A stretch of 64,000 nt of DNA from positions 558,001 through 622,000 of the forward strand of contig CP088295.1 in NCBI GenBank assembly GCA_024666565.1, written 5' to 3'. Shown piece by piece: positions 34,714-44,063 of this stretch. This DNA comes from Svornostia abyssi. Lineage in GTDB: Bacteria; Actinomycetota; Thermoleophilia; Solirubrobacterales; Solirubrobacteraceae. The stretch's first letter is position 1, and every line of letters starts with the position of its first letter. The position numbers and the translations under genes were made by a program. The notes under the pieces were generated by a model that was not told where the DNA came from, searched no databases, and saw nothing but the letters and a program-made list of their open reading frames with translations.

Positions 34714-35657
34714 CCACCACCACCGAACAGCCGCCCACGATGACCGAAGGCGCCGTCCCGGTCGAAGGCCCCGGCGCGGCCGCCGCGCGCGAGGTCCCCA
34801 CACCGGTCGCCCGGATGTGGCGCGGCCGCCCGGCGCTCAGCCCCGGCGCGCTGAAGGGCGACACCGTCTGGCACGCCCTCATCCCGGTGGCGATCCTCAG
34901 CCTCGTCATCCTCATCGCCCCCGTGCTCGCACCCTACGGCGCCACGGAGGTCAACCCCGTCGGCCCGCTGGCGTCCCCGTCCCCCGACGCGTGGTTCGGC
35001 ACCGACGAGATCGGCCGCGACGTCTTCAGCCGCATCCTCATCGGCATCCGCACGTCGTGGTTCGCGGCGCTCGGCGTGATCCTGCTGGGCACGATCATCG
35101 GCGGCCTCATCGGCGCGATCGCCGGCGCGTTCGGCGGCAAGGTCGACATGGTCCTGATGCGCGTCACGGACCTCTTCCTGTCGCTGCCAGCGCCGGTGCT
35201 CGCGATCGCCGTCATCGCCGCGATGGGCCCGAGCCTGCGCAACACGCTCATCGCGCTGAGCATCGTGTGGTGGCCGTGGTACGCGCGGATCGTGCGCGGC
35301 GAAGTGCGCGCGCTGGCCGCGCGGCCCCATGCGGAGGCGGCGAAGCTCGCGGGCGTCAGCCGCACGCGCCTCGTGCTCAAGCACCTGCTTCCCGGCGCCG
35401 CGGCGCCCGTGATCGTGACGATGTCGCTCGACGTCGGAAACCTCATCCTCGCCCTGGCCGGCCTGTCGTTCATCGGCCTCGGTGCACCTCCGCCCGCGCC
35501 TGAACTGGGAGCCATGAGCGCGCGCGGCCTGCAGTACCTGTTCGGCCACCCCTGGGTGCCGATCGCTCCCGCCGCAGCCGTGGCGCTCCTGGCGCTCGCG
35601 GCGAACCTCCTCGGCGATGCCATCAATCGCCGGCTCGATCAAAGGACCACTCGATGA
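34710..35657 (+). CDS. Opp/Dpp-type ABC permease (DppC-like)
   Basis: This 315-residue protein starts at GTG 34710. After a cytoplasmic N-terminus it has about six transmembrane helices (HALIPVAILSLVILIAPVLA first), GTDEIGRDVFSRILIGIRTS as in DppC, and the EAA loop HAEAAKLAGVSRTRLVLKHLLP. It forms the membrane channel with the DppB-like permease. It is unusual that the substrate-binding gene sits between the two permease genes. Confidence 0.93.
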   Translation: MTTTTEQPPTMTEGAVPVEGPGAAAAREVPTPVARMWRGRPALSPGALKGDTVWHALIPVAILSLVILIAPVLAPYGATEVNPVGPLASPSPDAWFGTDEIGRDVFSRILIGIRTSWFAALGVILLGTIIGGLIGAIAGAFGGKVDMVLMRVTDLFLSLPAPVLAIAVIAAMGPSLRNTLIALSIVWWPWYARIVRGEVRALAARPHAEAAKLAGVSRTRLVLKHLLPGAAAPVIVTMSLDVGNLILALAGLSFIGLGAPPPAPELGAMSARGLQYLFGHPWVPIAPAAAVALLALAANLLGDAINRRLDQRTTR

Positions 35658-37216
35658 CCCGCAGGACCACCACGCTGCTCGCGGTGCTTGCCGCGGGGGC
35701 CCTGGCCGTCACCGGCTGCGGCTCCGCTGAAAAGAAGGACTCCGCGTCCACCTCGTCCGGGGACAGCAATACGCTGCGCATCCCGTACCTGGCCGACATG
35801 TCCGTGCCCGACCCCGACGTCTTCTACGACATCGAGGGCAACGGCGTGATCCTCAGCCAGTACGAAGGCCTCCTGAAGTACAAGGCCGGCACGCTTGACA
35901 TCGAGCCGAACCTCGCCACCAAGTACGAGGTCTCCGACGACGGCCTGACCTACACGTTCACGCTGCGCGACGACGTGACGTTCCACTCCGGCCCGAAGAT
36001 GACGTGCGACTCGGTGAAGGCCGCGTTCGAGCGTCGTGTCGACGTCGACCAGGCGCCCGCGTGGATGCTCGCCGACGTCAAGTCGATGACCTGCGAGAAC
36101 GACACGACGTTCGTCATCAAGCTGAAGAACAAGGTCACGCCGTTCCTGCACTACATGGCGTCGAGCTGGGGGCCGAAGGTCATCGGCCCGGAGGCGATCG
36201 AGACGAACGCCGGTGACGACTACGGCCAGACGTTCCTGGAGACGAAGGGCGACGGCACCGGCCCGTACAAGCTCACCTCGTTCAAGCGCGGCAGCGCGTA
36301 CACGCTGACCAAGAACGACGAGTACTGGGGCACGCCCGCGAACTTCCAGGAAGTGATCCTGTCGATCACGCCCGACATGGGCACGCAGCGCCTGAAGCTG
36401 GAGAAGGGCGACCTCGACGTCATCCTCCACGGCTTCCCGGCCTCGGAGCTCGAGTCGCTGCCCGACAGCGTGACGGTCGAGAAGCAGGACTCGCTCCTGC
36501 GCCTGATCCTCTACGTGAACTCGAACAAGGCGCCGTTCAACGATCCGGAGGTCCGCGCGGGCCTGCAGTCGACGATCGACACGAACCAGCTCGTCGAGCA
36601 GGGGTACTCCGACACCGCTGAGAAGTCGACGGGCATCTACCCGCCCGGCCTGCTTCCCGGCGAGCCGAAGCTCCCGTACACGCCCGACCCGGCGAAGGCG
36701 AAGGCCGCGGCCGACAAGGCGAAGACGAAGAAGCTCACCCTCGCCTACTCGGCCGACGAGTCCGGCGTGCAGCGCCGCGTCGGCGAGCTGCTGCAGGCGC
36801 AGCTGAAGACCGCCGGCTACGACGTGACGATCAAGGAGGTCCAGCTGCCGACGGTCTACGGCTGGGCGGAGAACCTCGAGGAGGCGCCCGACCTGGCGAT
36901 CATGACCAACACGCCTGATGGCGCGCACCCCGACCTGTGGGCGAGCATCATGTTCTCCTCGACCGGCGGACTGAACTTCCTCGGCGCGAAGAACGAGAAG
37001 GTCGACGCCAACCTCGGCAAGGCGATCAGCCTGCCGCCGGAGGAGGCCGATCCGCTGTACAAGGAGATCGCCCAGGAGGTCATCGACGACAACAAGTTCT
37101 TCCTCCTCGGGGACGTGAAGAACGTGTTCGTCATGCAGGACTCGCTCACCGGCCTGTCCAACACGCCGGCGTACCCCTGGCTCGTCGACTTCGCGGCGCT
37201 GAAGCGGGGGAACTAG
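35654..37216 (+). CDS. Solute-binding lipoprotein, family 5 (guanidine operon)
   Basis: This 520-residue protein has a lipoprotein signal with lipobox AVTGC (Cys about 22), followed by GSAEKKDS. The SBP_bac_5 fold shows SVPDPDVFYDIEGNG, LEPNLATKYEVSDDG-like and VTFHSGPKM segments and GTGPYKLTSF. It delivers a substrate to the Opp-type transporter. A close paralogue lies at 51.0-52.6 kb in the opposing operon, with the same lipobox neighbourhood and SVPDPDVFYD. The substrate may be guanidine or a guanidino/amide compound rather than a peptide. Confidence 0.92.
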   Translation: MTRRTTTLLAVLAAGALAVTGCGSAEKKDSASTSSGDSNTLRIPYLADMSVPDPDVFYDIEGNGVILSQYEGLLKYKAGTLDIEPNLATKYEVSDDGLTYTFTLRDDVTFHSGPKMTCDSVKAAFERRVDVDQAPAWMLADVKSMTCENDTTFVIKLKNKVTPFLHYMASSWGPKVIGPEAIETNAGDDYGQTFLETKGDGTGPYKLTSFKRGSAYTLTKNDEYWGTPANFQEVILSITPDMGTQRLKLEKGDLDVILHGFPASELESLPDSVTVEKQDSLLRLILYVNSNKAPFNDPEVRAGLQSTIDTNQLVEQGYSDTAEKSTGIYPPGLLPGEPKLPYTPDPAKAKAAADKAKTKKLTLAYSADESGVQRRVGELLQAQLKTAGYDVTIKEVQLPTVYGWAENLEEAPDLAIMTNTPDGAHPDLWASIMFSSTGGLNFLGAKNEKVDANLGKAISLPPEEADPLYKEIAQEVIDDNKFFLLGDVKNVFVMQDSLTGLSNTPAYPWLVDFAALKRGN

Positions 37217-37220
37217 GGCG

Positions 37221-38222
37221 ATGGGCGCGTTGGTCCTCAGGCGCTTCGGCGCCCTCCTGGCCGTCTTGTTCGGCCTGGCGTGCATCGTCTTCGTGCTGCA
37301 GACGGTGATCCCGTCTGACCCCGCACGGGCGATGGTGGGGGCCAACGCGAGCCAGGAGGCCGTGGCGGCGAAGAAGGCGGAGCTGGGCTACGACGACCCG
37401 CTCCCCGCGCAGTTCACGCAGTACCTCCAGCGGCTGGCGCAGGGAGACCTCCAGAGCTCCCTGCGCACCCGCAACGAGGTGACGGCCGACCTGCGCGAGT
37501 TCGCCCCCGCGACGTTCGAGCTGGCGTTCAGCGCGTTCGTGCTGGCGGCGGCGATGGGACTGGGCCTCGGGCTGCTCCTGGCCGGCGGAGGACGCGCCGG
37601 CCGGGTCATCCGGGTCTTCCTGATCGGCGGCGCGTCGATCCCCGCGTTCCTGACGGGGCTGCTGCTGATCGTCGTCTTCTACTCGTGGCTCGGCGTGCTG
37701 CCGGCGTCGGGCCGCGTGGGCGACAACTTCATCGTGCCCGACGGGCCGACGAACCTGCTGATCGTCGACTCGATCCTCAACGGCACGCCCGACCTGACGC
37801 TCGACGCGATCAAGCACCTGATCCTGCCCGCGCTCACGCTGGCCCTCCTGCCGGCGCTGGCGATCGCGCGGACGCTGTCGACGTCGCTCGAGCAGGTCTC
37901 GCGTGAGGACTACGTGCGGACCGCGCGGTCGAAGGGCCTGACCGAGCGCACGGTGCTGCTCAAGCACGCACTACGCAACTCGAGCGGCCCGGCGCTGACG
38001 ATGAGCGGCCTGCAGGTGGGCCTGATGCTCGGCGGGGTCGTGGTGGTCGAGCGGATCTTCGCGTGGCCGGGCATCGGGCTGTACATCGACCAGTCGATCG
38101 CCTACTCGGACTTCCCGGCGATCACCGGCGCGACCCTGCTGCTGGGCACGGCGTACGTGCTCGTGAACTTCTTCGTGGACCTCGCCCAGGCCTGGGCCGA
38201 CCCGCGCATCCGAACCGTCTGA
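37221..38222 (+). CDS. Opp/Dpp-type ABC permease (DppB-like)
   Basis: This 333-residue protein has the N-terminal helix FGALLAVLFGLACIVFVLQ followed by PSDPARAMVG, five further hydrophobic segments, and the EAA loop EDYVRTARSKGLTERTVLLKHALRN. The C-terminal FAWPGIGLYIDQSIAYSDFP is characteristic of DppB. With the DppC-like protein it completes the transporter. Confidence 0.93.
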   Translation: MGALVLRRFGALLAVLFGLACIVFVLQTVIPSDPARAMVGANASQEAVAAKKAELGYDDPLPAQFTQYLQRLAQGDLQSSLRTRNEVTADLREFAPATFELAFSAFVLAAAMGLGLGLLLAGGGRAGRVIRVFLIGGASIPAFLTGLLLIVVFYSWLGVLPASGRVGDNFIVPDGPTNLLIVDSILNGTPDLTLDAIKHLILPALTLALLPALAIARTLSTSLEQVSREDYVRTARSKGLTERTVLLKHALRNSSGPALTMSGLQVGLMLGGVVVVERIFAWPGIGLYIDQSIAYSDFPAITGATLLLGTAYVLVNFFVDLAQAWADPRIRTV

Positions 38223-38236
38223 TTGGAGCGTCGACC

Positions 38237-38947
38237 GTGAGCGAACCGATCCTCGACGCGGTGCTGCCGCCCGCGGCCACGTGGTCGCGCGTGTGCAAGC
38301 GCGGCACCGCGCTGACCCTGACCGACATCGAAGGCGGCGCGAACGTTGCGGCGCTCCTCTACCGCGCCGACGATCTGCGCGAGCGCTACTGCATGCCCGA
38401 CACGCTGAAGGCGCAGCACGTCTCGCGGATCGCCGCGGGCGTCGCGCTGTACAGCGACATGGGCCGGGTGCTGGCGTCGGTGGTGTCGGACAGCGTCGGC
38501 TGGCACGACACGATCACCGGCCACACGACGCAGGCGATCGTCGACGCGAAGTGGGGCCGCGCGTCCTACCAGGAGTTCCGCAACGCCTGGCAGCCGGGCG
38601 CGCGCGACCAGCTCCTCGTCGAGCTGGCCAAGCACGGCATGGACCGCCGCGACCTCGTGGCGAACATCAACTTCTTCAGCAAGGTCGCGGTCGGGCCGGA
38701 GGGCGAGCTGTCGTTCGTCCCGGGGAACTCCGCGGCGGGCGATCACGTGACGCTGCGCTTCGAGCTCGACACCCTCGTGCTGCTGTGCAGCGTGCCGCAC
38801 CCGCTCGACCCGTCGCCGGACTGGCGGCCGGGGGCCGTGGGGCTGCGGCTGGAGCCCGTGGCCGCCGCGGCGGATGACGACGCCGTGCGCGTCGCGTGCG
38901 ACGAGAACGAGCGCGGGTTCGCGAACTCCGAGGCGGTGCTGGCATGA
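38237..38947 (+). CDS. DUF1989 protein, carboxyguanidine deiminase subunit-like (urea carboxylase-associated protein 1)
   Basis: This 236-residue protein starts at GTG 38237 with GATTGGAG upstream. Family features are [46 protein letters not shown] and [20 protein letters not shown]. Paired DUF1989 proteins next to urea/guanidine carboxylase have been shown in other bacteria to be the two subunits of carboxyguanidine deiminase, which removes ammonia from carboxyguanidine to give allophanate. The ATGA overlap with the second subunit supports a heteromer. Confidence 0.9.
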   Translation: MSEPILDAVLPPAATWSRVCKRGTALTLTDIEGGANVAALLYRADDLRERYCMPDTLKAQHVSRIAAGVALYSDMGRVLASVVSDSVGWHDTITGHTTQAIVDAKWGRASYQEFRNAWQPGARDQLLVELAKHGMDRRDLVANINFFSKVAVGPEGELSFVPGNSAAGDHVTLRFELDTLVLLCSVPHPLDPSPDWRPGAVGLRLEPVAAAADDDAVRVACDENERGFANSEAVLA

Positions 38948-39591
38948 CGACGACGTCTTCGATCGGCCTCGACGCGGGCGCCGCCCGGCTGGTGGACGAC
39001 GTCCCCGCGGGCGCCGGCTGGACCCACCTGCTGCGCGCCGGGGAGATCCTGCGCATCGTCGACCTGGAGGGCAACCAGGCGGTCGACACGCTCTTCTTCG
39101 ACGCGCACGACTACGCCAACCGCTACAGCGCGGTCGACACGCTGCGGGCGCAGGGCAACGCGTACCTGACGACCGGGTCGCGGCTGCTCGCGCTGGACGG
39201 CCAGCCGCTGGTGACCATCGTCGAGGACACGTGCGGGCGCCACGACACGCTCGGCGGCGCGTGCTCGCAGGAGAGCAACGTCGTGCGCTACGGCGAGCAC
39301 ACGCGCCACATGCACGCGTGCCGCCAGACGTTCCTGCTCGAGGCGTTGAAGTGGGGCGACGGCCTGGACAAGCGCGACCTCACGCACAACGTCAACTTCT
39401 TCATGAACGTCCCGCTGACCCCGGAGGGCGGGCTGACGTTCGAGGACGGCATCAGCGCGCCGGGCAAGTACGTCCAGCTGCGCGCCGACCGCGACACCGT
39501 CGTGATGATCAGCAACTGCCCGCAGCTGAACAACCCGTGCAACGGCTACGACCCGACGCCGGTGCGCCTGATCATCTGGACTGCCGCGTGA
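38944..39591 (+). CDS. DUF1989 protein, second carboxyguanidine deiminase subunit-like (urea carboxylase-associated protein 2)
   Basis: This 215-residue protein is homologous to the preceding one: [54 protein letters not shown] and [17 protein letters not shown], with candidate metal-binding Cys/His residues. It overlaps its partner by four bases and the carboxyltransferase gene by four bases (GTGA). It would act in the cytoplasm between carboxylation of guanidine and allophanate hydrolysis. Confidence 0.9.
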   Translation: MTTTSSIGLDAGAARLVDDVPAGAGWTHLLRAGEILRIVDLEGNQAVDTLFFDAHDYANRYSAVDTLRAQGNAYLTTGSRLLALDGQPLVTIVEDTCGRHDTLGGACSQESNVVRYGEHTRHMHACRQTFLLEALKWGDGLDKRDLTHNVNFFMNVPLTPEGGLTFEDGISAPGKYVQLRADRDTVVMISNCPQLNNPCNGYDPTPVRLIIWTAA

Positions 39592-41477
39592 ATGACGGCG
39601 CCTCCATCGAGGTGCTGTCCCCGGGCACGCTGACGACGGTGCAGGACTGGCCGGGCCGGCTGGGCCTGTGGGAGACCGGCGTGCCGCCGAGCGGCCCGAT
39701 GGACGACCTGTCGTTCCGCCTGGGCAACCGGCTGGTCGGCAACCCCGAGGGCGCGGCCGGGCTGGAGGTCGTGGTGAAGGGACCGTCGCTGCGGTTCCCG
39801 GCGGGCGCGCGGGTGGCGGTGACGGGCGCGCCGCTCGTCGTCGAGCTCGACGGCAACCCCGTGCCGCAATGGACGGCGTTGGAGGTCCCCGAGGGCGGGG
39901 AGCTCCGGCTGCGCGGCATCCGCGGGGTCGGCATGCGCGCGTACGTGCTGGTGGCGGGCGGGATCGATGACCCGGTCGTGCTCGGCTCCCGCGCGTCGTT
40001 CACCCCGGGGAAGATCGGCGGCGGCAAGCTCGTCGCGGGCGAGGTCATCCCGATCGGCGGCGCCGAGGTCGGCGACCCGGTCGAGGTCGAGCGACCCGCC
40101 ATCGGCAACCTGTGGAAGCTGCGCGTGGTGACCGGCCCGCAGGGCGCGCCGGACATCGTCTCCGCGGCATCGCTCGACGAGCTGCTCACCGGCGAGTGGA
40201 CGGTGCACCACCACTCCGACCGCACCGGCATCCGCCTGGAGGGCCCGATCCCGGAGTTCACCCGCACCGACGGCGGCGACGCGGGGCTGCACCCGTCGAA
40301 CATCCTGGACTCGGCCTACGGCGTCGGCTCGATCATGCTCGGCGGCGACACCGCGGTGGTCGTCGGCCCCGACGGCCCCTCGCTCGGCGGCTTCGCCGTG
40401 TTCGCCCAGGTGGTGCGCGACGACCTGTGGAAGCTCGGCCAGGCGCGGCCCGGCGACACCGTGCTCCTGGAGGACGTCACGCCGTCGTTCGCGGTCGGCG
40501 CCGGGTCCGATGATCCAGTGCTGGACGTTTCCGCGGAAACGTCGGGCGGCGCCGTGACCTACCGGCGGGCGGGGGAACGGGCGCTGCTCGTGGAGTTCGG
40601 CGCCAACGAACTGGACCTGCGCTCGCGCGTGCGCGCGCATGTCCTGCAGGGCGCGCTGGTGGAAGCCGGCATCCCGGGCGTGACCGACCTGACCCCGGGC
40701 GTTCGGTCCTTGCACGTGCAGTTCGACCCGTCGCTCACGACCGCCGCCGCGCTCCTGTGGGCGGTCCAGCGCGTGCAGGCCGAACTGCCGGCGCCGGAGG
40801 ACCAGCCGATCGCCGCGCGGGTCGTGCACCTGCCGCTGGCGTGGCGCCACTCGCAGGCGGCGCTGGCGGTGGAGAAGTACATGACGTCGGTGTGGCGCGA
40901 CGCGCCGTGGTGCCCGGACAACATCGAGTTCATCCGGCGGATCAACGGGCTGGCGTCGGAGGAGGACGTGCGGCGGATCGTGTTCGACGCGTCCTACCTC
41001 GTGCTCGGTCTGGGCGACGTCTACCTCGGTGCGCCGGTGGCGCTGCCGGTCGACCCGCGCCACCGTCTGGTCACGACGAAGTACACGCCGCCGCGCCCGT
41101 GGACCCCGCCGAACGCCGTCGGTATCGGCGGCGCGTTCATGTGCGTGTACGGGATGGAAGGCCCGGGCGGCTACCAGCTCGTCGGCCGCACCGTGCCGAT
41201 CTGGGGCGTGGAGTCGGGCGCGCTGCTGCACCACTTCGACCAGATCCGGTTCGAGCCGGTGTCCGAGGACGAGCTCGAGGAGCTCCGCCGTTTGAGCGCT
41301 GCCGGGGAGTGGGCACCGCGGGTGGAGCCGGTCACCTTCTCGATGGCCGAGCACGACAGGTTTCTGCAGGACAACGCCGACTCGATCGCCGAGTTCCGCG
41401 CCGGGCGGGAGGCCGCGTTCGCGGCCGAGCGCGAGGCGTGGGCGACGCTGTCACCGGCGGGAAGCGAGGGGTCATGA
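39588..41477 (+). CDS. Carboxyltransferase-only urea/guanidine carboxylase homologue (lacks biotin carboxylase and BCCP)
   Basis: This 629-residue protein has a CT_A_B (AHS2) domain at about 5-300 ([40 protein letters not shown]). A CT_C_D (AHS1) domain follows at about 315-560 ([47 protein letters not shown]). Order and motifs are those of the centre of urea/guanidine carboxylase, usually about 1200 residues: biotin carboxylase, CT, CT, biotin carrier. Here the ATP-grasp domain and the biotinylation motif (AMKM-type) are both absent, and no gene in the window encodes them. It ends just where the carrier domain should begin. It needs subunits from elsewhere, or does something else. Confidence 0.9.
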   Translation: MNDGASIEVLSPGTLTTVQDWPGRLGLWETGVPPSGPMDDLSFRLGNRLVGNPEGAAGLEVVVKGPSLRFPAGARVAVTGAPLVVELDGNPVPQWTALEVPEGGELRLRGIRGVGMRAYVLVAGGIDDPVVLGSRASFTPGKIGGGKLVAGEVIPIGGAEVGDPVEVERPAIGNLWKLRVVTGPQGAPDIVSAASLDELLTGEWTVHHHSDRTGIRLEGPIPEFTRTDGGDAGLHPSNILDSAYGVGSIMLGGDTAVVVGPDGPSLGGFAVFAQVVRDDLWKLGQARPGDTVLLEDVTPSFAVGAGSDDPVLDVSAETSGGAVTYRRAGERALLVEFGANELDLRSRVRAHVLQGALVEAGIPGVTDLTPGVRSLHVQFDPSLTTAAALLWAVQRVQAELPAPEDQPIAARVVHLPLAWRHSQAALAVEKYMTSVWRDAPWCPDNIEFIRRINGLASEEDVRRIVFDASYLVLGLGDVYLGAPVALPVDPRHRLVTTKYTPPRPWTPPNAVGIGGAFMCVYGMEGPGGYQLVGRTVPIWGVESGALLHHFDQIRFEPVSEDELEELRRLSAAGEWAPRVEPVTFSMAEHDRFLQDNADSIAEFRAGREAAFAAEREAWATLSPAGSEGS

Positions 41478-43192
41478 CGGAGCCGTTCACGGTGCAGGGG
41501 CTGCTGGAGGACTACCGGGCGGGGCGCCGCAAGCCGTCGCATGTGGCGCGCGAGGTCATCGCGCGGGCCGACGCGGTCGACGCGCCGGTGTGGATCTCGC
41601 GCATCTGCGACGAGGAGCTCCTGGCGAGGGCCGCCAAGCTCGACGACGCCGACCCGTCCCTGCCGCTGTACGGGATCCCGTTCGCGGTGAAGGACAACAT
41701 CGACGTCGCGGGCGTGCCGACCACGGCGGGCTGCCCGGGCTTCGCGTACACGCCTGCTGAGACGGCGACGGTGGTGCGGCTGCTGCGCGAGGCGGGGGCG
41801 ATGCTCGTCGGCAAGACGAACATGGACCAGTTCGCGACGGGGCTCGTGGGCACGCGGTCGCCCTACGGGGTGGACGGGTCGATCTTCGATCCCGAGCGCG
41901 TGAGCGGTGGGTCCTCGTCGGGCTCGGCGCTGGCTGTGGCCTTGGGGCTGGTGGCGTTCTCGCTGGGCACCGACACGGCCGGGTCGGGCCGGGTGCCGGC
42001 GGCGTTCAACGGACTGGTCGGCCTGAAGCCGACGCGGGGGCTGATCTCGACGCGCGGCGTGGTGCCGGCATGCGCGTCGCTGGACTGCGTCTCGATCTTC
42101 GCCCACAGCGCGGTGGATGCGTCGCTGGTGCTGGGTGTGGCGGCGGAGGTCGACCCAGAGGACCCGTGGTCGCGCGAGGCCGAGGTGCCGATGTCGCCGC
42201 GGCGGGGGCTGCTGGGCGTGCCGCTGGAGGGGCAGCTGGAGTTCACGGAGCCCGAGGCCGCCGCGGCGTGGGAGGCGGCGCTGGAGCATGCGGCGACGCA
42301 GTGGACGCTGGTGCCGGTCGACGTGTCGCCGATGCTGGATGCGGCGCCGCTGCTCTATGCGTCGTGGGTGGCTGAGCGGACGGCGGACCTGCTGGAGATC
42401 ATCGATGGGGAGCCGGAGGGGCTGGACCCGACGGTGGCGCGGATCGTGCGGAGCGGACGGGACCTGAGTGCGGTCGATGTGTTCGCGGCGGCGCACAAGC
42501 TGGCGGAGCTGCGGATGGTGGCGGATCGGGTGTGGGAGGACGTCGATGCGCTGATGCTGCCGACGACGCCGGGGCATCCGACGCATGCGCAGGTGGCGGC
42601 GGATCCGGTGGGGGTGAATGAGGCGCTGGGGCGGTTTACGAACTTCGTGAACCTCATGGACATGGCGGCGGTGGCGGTGCCTGCGCCGGTGCGGGGGGAT
42701 GGGTTGCCGTTTGGGGTGTCGCTGCTGGCGCCGGCTTCGCATGACTACCGGCTCCTGCATGCATCAGCGTCGTGGAGTGGCGAGCCTGGGGTGGTCGACG
42801 AGCCGGGGCTTGTGCAGCTTGCCGTGCTGGGGGCGCACCTGAGCGGGATGCCGCTCAACCACCAGCTCACTGACCGCGGTGCGCGGTTTGTCCGCGCGAC
42901 GACGACGGCTCCGGAGTACGCGTTCTACGCGCTGCCCGATGGCAAGCGGCCCGCGCTGTCGCGCACTGAGGACGGCGCCGCGATCGCCTGCGAGGTCTGG
43001 GCACTACCTGCCGCTGCGCTCGGAGAACTGCTCGCGCTAATCGGCGCGCCGCTGGGCCTCGGGCGCGTGATGCTTGCTGACCAGAGCGAGGTCACGGGAT
43101 TCACGTGCGAATCGGGCGGACTTGTAGACGCGACAGACATCACCAGCTTTGGCGCGTGGCGCGCATATGTCGAGCAGTCGGCCGTGGCCTAA
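41474..43192 (+). CDS. atzF: Allophanate hydrolase
   Basis: This 572-residue amidase-signature enzyme has Lys73 in GIPFAVKDNIDVAG, cis-Ser147 in VSGGSSSGSALA and nucleophile Ser171 in GTDTAGSGRVPAAF; the Ser-Ser spacing of 24 is standard. A C-terminal domain after about residue 460 (YAFYALPDGKRPALSR; LGRVMLADQSEVTGFTCE) is typical of AtzF/DUR1 allophanate hydrolase. It converts allophanate to ammonia and CO2 as the last step of the pathway. The ATG overlaps the carboxyltransferase stop (ATGA). Confidence 0.95.
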   Translation: MTEPFTVQGLLEDYRAGRRKPSHVAREVIARADAVDAPVWISRICDEELLARAAKLDDADPSLPLYGIPFAVKDNIDVAGVPTTAGCPGFAYTPAETATVVRLLREAGAMLVGKTNMDQFATGLVGTRSPYGVDGSIFDPERVSGGSSSGSALAVALGLVAFSLGTDTAGSGRVPAAFNGLVGLKPTRGLISTRGVVPACASLDCVSIFAHSAVDASLVLGVAAEVDPEDPWSREAEVPMSPRRGLLGVPLEGQLEFTEPEAAAAWEAALEHAATQWTLVPVDVSPMLDAAPLLYASWVAERTADLLEIIDGEPEGLDPTVARIVRSGRDLSAVDVFAAAHKLAELRMVADRVWEDVDALMLPTTPGHPTHAQVAADPVGVNEALGRFTNFVNLMDMAAVAVPAPVRGDGLPFGVSLLAPASHDYRLLHASASWSGEPGVVDEPGLVQLAVLGAHLSGMPLNHQLTDRGARFVRATTTAPEYAFYALPDGKRPALSRTEDGAAIACEVWALPAAALGELLALIGAPLGLGRVMLADQSEVTGFTCESGGLVDATDITSFGAWRAYVEQSAVA

Positions 43193-43255
43193 GGCAGCCA
43201 CTGCGTTCGCCACCGGCTCCGAAAACGCATGTCAGAGGCATAGCCGATCTTGACC

Positions 43256-43438
43256 TCAGCCCGCCAGTTCGAGTTCGCCGCTGTCGCACGCGGCGGCTTC
43301 GCAGACGGGGTGAGAATCAATCCGATTGGCGGTTCCTGCTGATTTGCAGCCCACTTTGGATAGCAAGCACGGACAGCCGTTACACAAACCTCCGCAAATT
43401 GCGGGGTCCACCGTTGCGACGCCGACGGAGCCGTGCAT
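43256..43438 (-). CDS. Possible small cysteine-rich peptide (doubtful)
   Basis: A 60-residue open frame has seven cysteines, five of them within 17 residues (ICGGLCNGCPCLLSKVGC), then PVCEAAAC. No Shine-Dalgarno site is seen. It lies in the lower-GC island, on the same strand as and downstream of a cysteine-peptidase-like gene. It could be a metal-binding or modified peptide, or chance. Confidence 0.2.
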   Translation of the reverse strand: MHGSVGVATVDPAICGGLCNGCPCLLSKVGCKSAGTANRIDSHPVCEAAACDSGELELAG

Positions 43439-43942
43439 GATGGAACAGGCGTGACAGGCCGCCGGCCCCCCTCGCAGACGCTTGCTGGCTACGGCGAGGG
43501 GGCCGGGTCTGTATGCGGAGATTCAATCATCAACGCCTTACACGCGCGACCAGTCAGCGGTTCAGAATTGACGCTCGTTATACGACTAGCACCCCCCTCC
43601 GGCGGAGTTCCGCTGATCGACTGGCTCCGGATAGACCGCCACGGAAACCCACGAGACCGCCGAGTCATTGAGCGGATGGCGCTCTTCATCCAGGAATGGG
43701 ATGACTTGCGCCGCACCCACGCGAGCGCTACCGCTGTCGAGCCTGTCGTCGCAGACTTTCAGCAGCGATGGGGCGTTTCCCAGGCCACCGCGTACCGACT
43801 ACTCGACCAGTTTCGTGAGATTTTCGGTCCGGACGCCCAACCCGCGGACCTATGCGACCTGCTGCACGAAGGGAGAGCCCGGTGCGCGGACGGCCGTTGG
43901 CTTCTGGCCGTAGAGGTCAGAGATGTCAAAGCACGACCGTAG
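43433..43942 (+). CDS. Small helix-turn-helix protein in the low-GC island
   Basis: The frame encodes up to 169 residues. The convincing part is a helix-turn-helix at about 107-130: VADFQQRWGVSQATAYRLLDQF, followed by REIFGPDAQPADLCDLL. The 5' end is uncertain. GTG 43433 would put a strong hairpin (43462-43506) inside the coding region, so a later start such as TTG 43568 is possible. Base composition is clearly less GC-rich than the flanking operons. Probably a DNA-binding regulator; the target is unknown. Confidence 0.55.
   Translation: MHDGTGVTGRRPPSQTLAGYGEGAGSVCGDSIINALHARPVSGSELTLVIRLAPPSGGVPLIDWLRIDRHGNPRDRRVIERMALFIQEWDDLRRTHASATAVEPVVADFQQRWGVSQATAYRLLDQFREIFGPDAQPADLCDLLHEGRARCADGRWLLAVEVRDVKARP
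43462..43506. terminator. Strong GC hairpin in the island
   Basis: CCGGCCCCCCTCGC and GCGAGGGGGCCGG pair over 13 bp with one bulged base around an 18-base loop. It could end transcripts from either side: the guanidine operon, 270 bases upstream, or minus-strand island transcripts. Confidence 0.45.
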
Positions 43943-44063
43943 CCCTACAGCCGACTCGCGCTCCCTAGATACCCGCGCCATCGCGCCGACCCCGGGACTG
44001 GGGGATTACCTCCCTCGAACGGAGCGGGTTCCAGCTGATGCCCCGAGGCTTCCACGATTGGTG

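Noticed and set aside
38874-39587. Extending the carboxyltransferase upstream to 38874, giving an 867-residue protein
   Set aside because: The extra N-terminus overlaps the second DUF1989 gene completely and is arginine-rich nonsense; GTG 39588 forms a GTGA overlap and starts at the domain edge.
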